Part shown: positions 1-6,296 of the stretch, piece after piece
Layout of the letters: each line of letters starts with the position of its first letter
Numbering within the stretch: position 1 is the stretch's first letter
Source: an uncultured Bacteroidia bacterium
GTDB taxonomy: Bacteria; Bacteroidota; Bacteroidia; Bacteroidales; UBA932
Direction of reading: 5' to 3'
Length of the DNA stretch: 7,793 nt
NCBI GenBank assembly: GCA_902796455.1
Contig: CADBPH010000162.1
Span: 1-7,793, forward strand
Notes under the pieces: generated by a model
Told to the model about the DNA's origin: nothing
Database searches by the model: none
What the model saw: the letters and a program-made list of their open reading frames with translations, nothing else
Position numbers and translations under genes: made by a program

Positions 1-353
1 AAGCGGAATTCGGCTTCCGCCATTCCTTCCGGCAAAAGAGCCCGGACGGATTCAGCGACATTCAGTCCATACAGGGATTCGAACTTGTCCACCCCGCGGA
101 TTAAGGAGATCCCGCGGATGTATTCGAACGGCCCCGGGAACGCCATGGCAATTTTATCCACCGGCTGTCCGAATGCACGGACGGTAGCGGCGATATTGCC
201 GGCAAAACAGGACAGAATCTCCGTGACCGGCGACTTGCTGTCCATCGGCGTAGTCACCGGCACCGAACACAATTCTCTCCCCAGGAGATCGACCACGGCG
301 GAACAAAGATGCGTCCCGCCTACATCGATCCCGATTGCATAGTTGGATTTCAT
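1..353 (-). CDS. ROK-family sugar kinase, N-terminal part (cut by left window edge)
   Basis: Reading from an ATG at 353-351, the frame is open to the window edge and gives 117 residues. It begins with the ROK/ASKHA phosphate-binding loop IGIDVGGTH (residues 7-15: D10, G12, G13, T14), followed by a second beta strand ending VVD at 20-22. A PGP turn at 73-75 (AFPGPFEY) matches the ROK N-terminal lobe. There is no N-terminal helix-turn-helix, so a kinase is more likely than a NagC/Mlc-type repressor. ROK enzymes transfer phosphate from ATP to glucose, mannose, GlcNAc, ManNAc or similar sugars in the cytoplasm. The specificity residues and zinc-binding motif lie in the missing part, so the substrate cannot be read; mannose is a guess from the neighbouring GH38. 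Start: ATG 353 places the loop at the usual distance. In-frame ATG 365 would add four residues (MIQR). An in-frame TAG lies just upstream of that, with only a GTG between. The gene follows the DUF3823 gene by 80 nt and is probably co-transcribed. Confidence 0.88.
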   Translation of the reverse strand, partial: MKSNYAIGIDVGGTHLCSAVVDLLGRELCSVPVTTPMDSKSPVTEILSCFAGNIAATVRAFGQPVDKIAMAFPGPFEYIRGISLIRGVDKFESLYGLNVAESVRALLPEGMAEAEFR

Positions 354-371
354 TCTCTGAATCATGCTGTT

Positions 372-415
372 TCCGGCCCATGCCACCTAGGCTCCATCGG
401 ACAACACAGGCCGGA
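372..415 (-). other. Imperfect inverted repeat (candidate RNA hairpin) before the ROK gene
   Basis: In the 80-nt gap, the transcript strand carries TCCGGCCTGTG (415-405) and CATGGGCCGGA (382-372). They pair as an 11-bp stem: seven Watson-Crick pairs (TCCGGCC/GGCCGGA), two G-U wobbles, then two more Watson-Crick pairs, around a 22-nt loop. The stem ends 6 nt before the alternative ATG at 365 and 18 nt before the preferred ATG at 353. No U-tract follows, so it does not look like an intrinsic terminator. It could stabilise the upstream mRNA, mark a processing site, or tune ROK translation. The arms are G+C-rich in a G+C-rich genome, so chance is a real alternative. Confidence 0.4.
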
Positions 416-433
416 CCCAGCGAACATACTTTA

Positions 434-1183
434 TTACCGGCCCGTGGTCACCTCAACAATCGGAGTGTAGTTGTAACGCTCTGTATTGCTGAAATTCACA
501 GTGGTCTTTGCAGCGAAACGGAGGAAATACTTCCGTTGGTATTTCGGGAAAGCAATCGCTGCTCCCGAAGTTCCGTTCGGATAACCAGTTTTGACCGTTA
601 TCGTTTGTCCCAAAGGTATTTCCGCGGCGGAAAGACGAGTCGAATAATTCGGGGAGTAACTGAAATCCCCGACGTAATCCGTCTCGCTGACAAACAGCCA
701 GCCCTTCTCAACCGCTTGCTGGTAATCCGGATTCGAGGTACCCCGGGTAACCTTCACCTGGACGGATACGGTACCGTCCGCATTCACGACGGGAGAACCG
801 ACCCATTCCAGTTTCAGCAACGGTTCCACTTCATACGTCTTCTCAACGGTTCCTTTGATGTCGATGACTTCTTCCTTCAGCGGGACAAATGCGCCTTCAG
901 GAGTAACACCATACTGGCCCTTGAATACTTTTGTATTCTGGAATGTACCGTCTTGCTTGACATGCATGTCATACGGCTGGGGCGTTTCACTCCAGCTGTA
1001 TTCCATCATGCGGATGCGGACACCCGTATTTCCGATAGCCGTCTGGAAGGGAACGCCGGTCCCTTTCTCAACGAAAGCGCCTTTGAACGTCTCTGCCGGC
1101 GCCGCATAGTTATCCTTGATGCAGGACGACAGCAGGGCAGAGGCAGCCAGGACAATCAGTGCTATATTGATTCTTTTCATCAT
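434..1183 (-). CDS. DUF3823-type surface lipoprotein downstream of SusD
   Basis: This is a 249-residue lipoprotein, complete and ending in tandem TAA stops (436-434 and 433-431). The signal peptide MMKRINIALIVLAASALLSSC has a lipobox LSSC with the acylated cysteine at 21. The mature start CIKDNYAAP, then a G-x-F/V beta-rich region (about 34-100) with YDMHVKQDGTFQNTKVFKGQ (71-90), resembles the DUF3823 N-terminal domain, which looks like a transthyretin/carboxypeptidase-regulatory fold. A second beta-rich domain spans about 115-245, with KVTRG, WLFVSET and KYFLRFAA segments. This agrees with the two-domain layout of the family. DUF3823 proteins are typically encoded beside SusC/SusD pairs and have no established biochemical role. 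The position matches that of SusE/SusF or other surface glycan-binding proteins, so glycan binding at the outer membrane is the natural inference but is not shown. The gene starts 15 nt after the SusD stop. A second ATG follows directly (codon 2), so the exact start is uncertain by one residue. Confidence 0.85.
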   Translation of the reverse strand: MMKRINIALIVLAASALLSSCIKDNYAAPAETFKGAFVEKGTGVPFQTAIGNTGVRIRMMEYSWSETPQPYDMHVKQDGTFQNTKVFKGQYGVTPEGAFVPLKEEVIDIKGTVEKTYEVEPLLKLEWVGSPVVNADGTVSVQVKVTRGTSNPDYQQAVEKGWLFVSETDYVGDFSYSPNYSTRLSAAEIPLGQTITVKTGYPNGTSGAAIAFPKYQRKYFLRFAAKTTVNFSNTERYNYTPIVEVTTGR

Positions 1184-1188
1184 TATTT

Positions 1189-1193
1189 CTCCT
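1189..1193 (-). promoter_or_regulatory. Shine-Dalgarno-like site for the DUF3823 gene
   Basis: AGGAG on the minus strand is followed by a 5-nt spacer AAATA and then ATGATG (1183-1178). It lies in the 15-nt gap between the SusD stop and this gene. The spacing is 5 nt to the first ATG and 8 nt to the second, so both remain possible. It is the clearest purine-rich ribosome site in the window; the SusC and SusD starts have only weak or A-rich leaders, as usual in Bacteroidota. Confidence 0.5.
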
Positions 1194-1198
1194 ATGGA

Positions 1199-3115
1199 TT
1201 AATAACCAGGATTCTGCTTGCAGTTTGGATTCCGCGTAATTTCGTTTCCGGGAATCTGCTGATAATAGCCGTTCTGGTTGAACGTGTAGATGTAATTGTA
1301 GACCCGGGTCTCCTGGTATTTCGGATCCAGGAAGTACTTGTCGTCCACATAAGAATAGAACTGGGAAAGCGTCCTCCACTTCGTATTATTCTGCTCCTGG
1401 TGGATGATCCGCCAGCGGCGCAGGTCCCAATACGTTTTTCCTTCAAATGCCAATTCTTTCCTCCTTTCCTTGCGCACCACATCAATGGTCAGGTCACCCT
1501 GGGAGGCAAGCAGGTCTGCGCCGGCACGCTCACGGATCTGATTGATGCATTTGAATGCCTCATTCAGGTTCGAGCCCATTTCAACGGCGGCTTCAGCCCG
1601 GTTCAGGAGGACTTCAGCATAACGGATTTCGATCCACGGCTGCGTTGAAACGCTACCGGTATTGTTGCTCCCGGCTGTCGGATTCAAGTACTTGCGCAGA
1701 TAGAAACCACTGATACCTCCGAAGTTCCATCCATTATAGACGCCGGAAGCACCGGCAATGGGCATGACCCGGCCGTCAGGGAGCGTCAAGTTGGCGGCAC
1801 CGCCGGTTGTCCGGAGATTGGACGTTGCTGCCGGATACTTGGCCGTATAATTCTGCGAGAAATTCTCCCCTTCGGTCAGAAGCGGTCCCATGGTTGCAGC
1901 GCTCTGGCCGAGCCAGATGCCGTAATGGAGGTCAATCGTCTGCCCTTTGAACTTGCTGTGCGGCAGGATGACCGTTGCTTCCAAACGGGGTTCACAGTTT
2001 TTGAAAATCTCATAAGGCGTCGAGAACAGGCGGTAATGACCCTGGTCGTCAAAGCACTTCAGGTGCCCGTTCGCATCTTTCTCGAGGCCATCGAACATTT
2101 CGACAAAGTCGAGGGTCGGATTGATTTCAGAATTGTTGTTGCCGGTCGAAGTCTGCTGCGGCTGCGCACTGTCGTCAAAAGCATGTACCGCATTGGGACT
2201 CGAATAGTAACGTGCAAATATCGTCTCTGGCGTGTCCTGAGTAAATATGGCCCCGAAGTTTTCTGCGATGGCCGCCCGGTCGCCTGCTTTCCATTTGCCT
2301 TTGTACAGGCTGTAAGAACCGCCGTCCACCAAGAGGGAAGCATCATAGGCGGCCTTGAAATAGGTTGCCGCTTTCGCGGAAGGAATCCCGCAGATGCGGA
2401 CTCCATTATAGACCTCGTTCACCGTATTGTATTTGGCAATCGAGCCGGCATGGAGCATCGCACGGGACTTGAAAGCCGCTGCGCCATACTTATTAATCCG
2501 GCCTTTCTGGTTGGATTCCGGAAGCAGTTCATAGGCCTTATCCAGGTCTTCTCCGATGAAATCCCAGATTTCTTCCTCGGAATTCCGGGGGACCTGCGTC
2601 CCTTCCAGATCAACGGAAGCCGGATAATCGACGACATGATCCAAAAGCGGAACCCCACCGTAACGTTTGACCAACGCATAGTAAATATAAGCCCTGCAGA
2701 AATACGCTTCTCCCAGATAGGTCTTATAATCTGCGACCGTAAACTGGGATTCATATTTGGGAAGTGTCTCCAGCAGTTTGTTTGCCGCACGGATTTGCTT
2801 GAAAGGATCATCCCAGAAGGAGGCGTTTTCCATTTCCGCTCCCGGCGTATCGCGGCCGATTGCTTCTCCGGTCAGGCAGCTCTGCTGTTTATAGGCAGTA
2901 CCGCTGTAATTGAACAGGCCGCTTTGTGCATGATAGTATTTGAAATCCTCGATCGGAAGTGTACTGTACATCCGCGCCACATAGGCGGTCATACCTTCCT
3001 TGCTGCCGAAAATCTCTTTCTCGCCGACGATATTCATCGGAGGGATGTCCATGTCTGAACAAGAGAAGAAGAGACCGGCACCGAGCAACAATAAAATGTA
3101 TTTAGACAGTTTCAT
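1199..3115 (-). CDS. SusD/RagB-family outer-membrane glycan-binding lipoprotein
   Basis: Complete, 638 residues, slightly longer than the usual 500-620. SusD-family proteins sit on the outer surface of the outer membrane, form a lid on the partner SusC barrel and capture glycans for import. The start MKLSKYILLLLGAGLFFSCS gives a lipoprotein signal with cysteine 19. The following SDMD is acidic, like the lipoprotein export signal for surface display in Bacteroides. The N-terminal SusD domain includes FCRAYIYYALVKRYGGVPLL, a TPR-like helical hallmark. The C-terminal RagB/SusD domain has RYAEVLLNRAEA (498-509), ECINQIRERAG-like helix CINQIRERAG, and RRKELAFEGKTYWDLRRWR (about 551-569). The ending IPGNEITRNPNCKQNPGY is the classic SusD terminus. 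ATG 3115 was chosen because the upstream GTG at 3148 lies inside the SusC gene and would put 11 polar residues before the signal peptide. The gene starts 13 nt after the SusC stop. The ligand cannot be read from the sequence; a mannose-containing glycan is inferred from GH38. Confidence 0.97.
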   Translation of the reverse strand: MKLSKYILLLLGAGLFFSCSDMDIPPMNIVGEKEIFGSKEGMTAYVARMYSTLPIEDFKYYHAQSGLFNYSGTAYKQQSCLTGEAIGRDTPGAEMENASFWDDPFKQIRAANKLLETLPKYESQFTVADYKTYLGEAYFCRAYIYYALVKRYGGVPLLDHVVDYPASVDLEGTQVPRNSEEEIWDFIGEDLDKAYELLPESNQKGRINKYGAAAFKSRAMLHAGSIAKYNTVNEVYNGVRICGIPSAKAATYFKAAYDASLLVDGGSYSLYKGKWKAGDRAAIAENFGAIFTQDTPETIFARYYSSPNAVHAFDDSAQPQQTSTGNNNSEINPTLDFVEMFDGLEKDANGHLKCFDDQGHYRLFSTPYEIFKNCEPRLEATVILPHSKFKGQTIDLHYGIWLGQSAATMGPLLTEGENFSQNYTAKYPAATSNLRTTGGAANLTLPDGRVMPIAGASGVYNGWNFGGISGFYLRKYLNPTAGSNNTGSVSTQPWIEIRYAEVLLNRAEAAVEMGSNLNEAFKCINQIRERAGADLLASQGDLTIDVVRKERRKELAFEGKTYWDLRRWRIIHQEQNNTKWRTLSQFYSYVDDKYFLDPKYQETRVYNYIYTFNQNGYYQQIPGNEITRNPNCKQNPGY

Positions 3116-3128
3116 AATTCCAGTTCTG

Positions 3129-6100
3129 TTAGAATTTGACATTGACACCGAATGTGACGGTCTTATTGATCGGATAATTGTATCCGTAGCTGGCTGAGGA
3201 CAGGAATTCAGGATCCTGATACTTCAGCGGAGAGAAAGTCAGCAAGTTATAAGTGCTGACATAGATGCGGAAGCCCTGCATGTTGACTGCCCGGAGAAGT
3301 TTTTTGGGCAGGGAATAGCCAAGTTCCAGGTTTTTCAGACGGACATAAGCCGCATTCTGAATATTGTGCATGGAGTTCGCATTGGGGCTTGTGCCAGTCA
3401 TGGCGTAATAGCCTTTCGTCCAGGTTGTAGCGGGGTCATAAGGATTCGCGCCGACCTCGGTTGGATGCCAGCGGTCCAGGAATTGAGTGATGGCATTCGT
3501 GTCTGCCCACAGCGGCTGATACATGAATTCGCCCGGAGTCACATAACGGCGGCTGGCGCCCTGGAAGAGCATGGACAAGTCGAACCCTTTCCATTGGCCG
3601 CTCAGCGTCAAACCGAAGTTCACCAGCGGGACATTGCCCTGGAGCGCGATCGGATGGACATCCAGATCGTTGATCCAGCCATCACCGTTCCAGTCTTCGT
3701 ATTCATAGTCTCCCAGCACGGATCCACGGCCGATATAGACCGGATTATGGTAGATTTCATCCCAGTTTTCAATCCGGCCGGCGGCACCGTAACCCCACCA
3801 GATGCTGTTGTAACGGTTGTTGGTCCCGTTGCGCCAGTTCAAGTAAGAGTTCCCTTGCTCTGCCATTTCATGATAAACCGTCTTGGCACGGGTAAAGGAC
3901 CAGTTCCCTTTAATCTGGTAATAGAAGTCCCCGATATGGTTGTTATGGGAGATTTCAAATTCGAAACCCTGGTTCATGTCGCTGTTCAGGTTCTCCTGCG
4001 GCAAAGAGGCGCCGACGCTGCCCGGAAGGCTGCCCAGACGGGTCGCCAACAGGCCTTTGCGATAACGCCGGAACACGTCGGCGGAGAAGCCGAGCAAGCC
4101 GTCCCATGCTTCCAGATCAATACCGAGATTCGTCGTTTCGACGGTATACCAGGTAATTCCCGTATTGGCAATACCCTTATCCGTCGTGCCATTCACGAAC
4201 TGGCCGTTAAAGACACTGCCGGCAGGAAGCCCGGCCGCAGAGCCGGAAGCCGGATAGGTATAACCGGTGATGAACTGGTAATTCAAGACGCTGTCGTCAC
4301 CCATCACACCGTAAGATGCCCGGATCTTGAACTCATTGATAAAGTTCAGTGCAGATTCTTTCCAGAAGTTCTCTTCCCCGATGCGCCATGCGGCGGAACC
4401 CGAAGGGAAGAAGCCCCAACGGGATTTTTCCGGGAAGCGGGATGAACCGTCATAGCGGAAAGCGAATTCTGCCATGTATTTCTCGGCATAGTTGTAATTG
4501 ACGCGGCCGACATAGGAATTCCGGGAGTAATCATACAGCGAGCCGGACGAAGAGGACTGGGTTCCTTCCTGATCCGTTACGATACCGGCAAACAACTGCT
4601 CGATCGGAAGAAGCAGCTGGCGGGATGCCCGGAAGTTGTCTCCTTTGTTATGGGTATCCTCGTACAGGACGAATGCGCTGACACTGTGCTTGCCGAACGT
4701 ATGGTCATAACCAAGTTGCGTCTGCCACATCGTATGGTCCGCCGTGTAATAATTCCGCAGAATCTTGTAATCGGCCTGGGTCTGGCGAAGCCAGGTCACC
4801 TCTGCACCGCCGGCGGTATACAGGTGATAAGCCCGAGAGAACTGCTTGTTGTCCTGAATCGTCGTGTCATAGCTGTACATTCCCTTGACATACAGGCCGG
4901 GAACGAACGGAATATCATACCGGAGGGAGGCATTCGTCTGCGCCCATTTGGACTTGTACGCAATATAGCCGACCAGATCCGTCTGCATCATGGCAACCGG
5001 GTTCTGAAGACCGCCGTTTGTCGGCTGCCAATATTTTGCCGCTTCCTCGTCGTACCATACCTGGTCCATCGGCTGCATCAGCCAGGCCCCGCGGACGATG
5101 TCATAAGCCCCGTAAGACGGCTGGTCGCGCTCGTCAAGCGTACCTGCCAGATTCAGGTCAAAGCGCAGGTTCTTGGCAATCTTTGCAGAGACATTGGACC
5201 GGAGCGTATATTTGGTATAGTTGATCGCATCGGTCTGCAGGAAAGATCCCTGGTATTGATAACCCAAACTGGCATAATAGGTTACCCGGTCATTTCCGCC
5301 ATTGATATTCAAGTTATGCTGGGTCTGGGGGGCCACCGCGCGGTAAACCTCCTTCAGCCAGTTGGTGCTTTGCTTAACCCCTGTCCGATACTCATCAATG
5401 GTCGCATCGGGGTAAGAAACCACTCCTTGATTATCCACATTGTGGGCAGACCGCTCATTATACAGGGTCATCCAGTCAACCGCGCCGGTCAATTCCGGGA
5501 AGTTGGAAGGACGCTGGAAGGTCACGGAACCGTTATACGAAATCACCGCATCGCTGTTACGGCCTTTCTTGGTCGTGATCAGAATGACACCGTTAGCAGC
5601 CTGGACGCCATAAATCGCAGCGGAAGCGTCCTTCAGGACGGAAATGCTCTCGATATCCTCAGAATCCAGACGGGCCATGTTTCCACGCTGCACGCCGTCG
5701 ATAATAATCAAAGGGGCGCCGAAGCCGCGGATATCCATGCTCGTATTGAACTGGCCCGGTTCCGAGGTGTTCTGGACGACACGCAGACCGGAAACCTTAC
5801 CGGTCAGCATGTTCTGGACGTTTTCGTTCTTCGTGGTGATGATGTCCCGGTTAGCGACCGAGGAAACGGCGCCGGAGAGCGTCGTCTTTTTCTGGACAGC
5901 GTAACCGACCACGACCAATTCATCCAGTTCGAGTGCATTCTCGGCCATGACGAGGTCATACACCTTCCGGCCCGGTTCCACCGTAAAGGTCATGTTCTCA
6001 TAACCGATGCTGCTGACGAGGAAAACGTCGCCAGGGGCAGCCTGGATTGAGAAATTACCGGCGACATCTGTCACCGTTCCTTTCCCTGTCTTCTGATCGA

Positions 6101-6269
6101 CGACACCGGCGCCGATAACCGGCACCTTGTTTTTGTCAACGATCGTTCCGGAGACAGTGAAAGGTCCACTCTGCGCGCGTGCATTCCATCCTGCTGACAG
6201 GAGGAATACGCACAGGCAAATCTTGAATAGATTTGACAAGTGAGTCAATACTTTCATACTCCTTTTCAT
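3129..6269 (-). CDS. SusC/RagA-family TonB-dependent outer-membrane glycan transporter
   Basis: Complete, 1046 residues, normal for SusC. It forms a 22-strand beta barrel that imports oligosaccharides into the periplasm using TonB-ExbBD energy. In order: a signal peptide with likely cleavage after NARA (residue 32); a carboxypeptidase-D-regulatory-like domain, about 37-112 (VSGTIVDKNKVPVIGAGV, TDVAGNFSI); the TonB box region DELVVVGY (116-123); and a plug, about 124-237, with NMLTGKVSGLRV, DIRGFG, IIIDGVQRG and the SusC signature VLKDASAAIYGVQAANGVIL (211-230). The barrel runs to the terminal aromatic strand TFGVNVKF. Residues 859-870 (DWNGDGWINDLD) fit the calcium-loop pattern DxNxDGxIxxxD, often seen in this part of SusC proteins. 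There is no STN domain between the signal peptide and the regulatory-like domain. A second in-frame ATG (codon 5, at 6257) is possible, but GGAG lies only 1 nt before it, too close to act as its ribosome site; the first ATG has an A-rich leader (CTCAAA). The gene starts 27 nt after the GH38 stop. Confidence 0.98.
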   Translation of the reverse strand: MKRSMKVLTHLSNLFKICLCVFLLSAGWNARAQSGPFTVSGTIVDKNKVPVIGAGVVDQKTGKGTVTDVAGNFSIQAAPGDVFLVSSIGYENMTFTVEPGRKVYDLVMAENALELDELVVVGYAVQKKTTLSGAVSSVANRDIITTKNENVQNMLTGKVSGLRVVQNTSEPGQFNTSMDIRGFGAPLIIIDGVQRGNMARLDSEDIESISVLKDASAAIYGVQAANGVILITTKKGRNSDAVISYNGSVTFQRPSNFPELTGAVDWMTLYNERSAHNVDNQGVVSYPDATIDEYRTGVKQSTNWLKEVYRAVAPQTQHNLNINGGNDRVTYYASLGYQYQGSFLQTDAINYTKYTLRSNVSAKIAKNLRFDLNLAGTLDERDQPSYGAYDIVRGAWLMQPMDQVWYDEEAAKYWQPTNGGLQNPVAMMQTDLVGYIAYKSKWAQTNASLRYDIPFVPGLYVKGMYSYDTTIQDNKQFSRAYHLYTAGGAEVTWLRQTQADYKILRNYYTADHTMWQTQLGYDHTFGKHSVSAFVLYEDTHNKGDNFRASRQLLLPIEQLFAGIVTDQEGTQSSSSGSLYDYSRNSYVGRVNYNYAEKYMAEFAFRYDGSSRFPEKSRWGFFPSGSAAWRIGEENFWKESALNFINEFKIRASYGVMGDDSVLNYQFITGYTYPASGSAAGLPAGSVFNGQFVNGTTDKGIANTGITWYTVETTNLGIDLEAWDGLLGFSADVFRRYRKGLLATRLGSLPGSVGASLPQENLNSDMNQGFEFEISHNNHIGDFYYQIKGNWSFTRAKTVYHEMAEQGNSYLNWRNGTNNRYNSIWWGYGAAGRIENWDEIYHNPVYIGRGSVLGDYEYEDWNGDGWINDLDVHPIALQGNVPLVNFGLTLSGQWKGFDLSMLFQGASRRYVTPGEFMYQPLWADTNAITQFLDRWHPTEVGANPYDPATTWTKGYYAMTGTSPNANSMHNIQNAAYVRLKNLELGYSLPKKLLRAVNMQGFRIYVSTYNLLTFSPLKYQDPEFLSSASYGYNYPINKTVTFGVNVKF

Positions 6270-6296
6270 TTTGAGATTACAGTTGGTTATAATAGG

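Noticed and set aside
372..415. Intrinsic terminator between the DUF3823 and ROK genes
   Set aside because: The stem is followed by AACAGCATGATT on the transcript strand, with no U-rich tract, so termination there is unsupported.
421..428. TATGTTCG as a Bacteroides -7 promoter box (TAnnTTTG) upstream of the ROK gene
   Set aside because: It has one mismatch to the consensus and no TTTG-like -33 element at the right distance upstream.
335..1648. 437-codon plus-strand open frame
   Set aside because: It runs antisense across the ROK start, the DUF3823 gene and the end of susD, and its translation resembles no family I know. Open antisense frames are expected opposite G+C-rich coding sequence.
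1925..3058. 377-codon plus-strand open frame
   Set aside because: It lies entirely antisense within the susD gene, which has full family hallmarks on the minus strand. The translation has no recognisable domain.
3116..3148. GTG start giving SusD an 11-residue N-terminal extension overlapping susC
   Set aside because: The extension (MSMSNSNRTGI) would precede a complete lipoprotein signal that begins at ATG 3115, which is the normal SusD layout.
3366..4445. 359-codon plus-strand open frame
   Set aside because: It is a shadow of the SusC barrel coding sequence with no recognisable motif and no independent start signal.
4530..4560. Serine-rich stretch (QSSSSGS) in SusC as a possible repeat or slippage site
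   Set aside because: It is short, uses mixed codons and falls in a probable variable extracellular loop; no tandem DNA repeat is visible.
4650..6050. 466-codon plus-strand open frame
   Set aside because: It is antisense to the plug and early barrel of susC. Length alone is not evidence, because the codon bias of the real gene suppresses stops in this frame.
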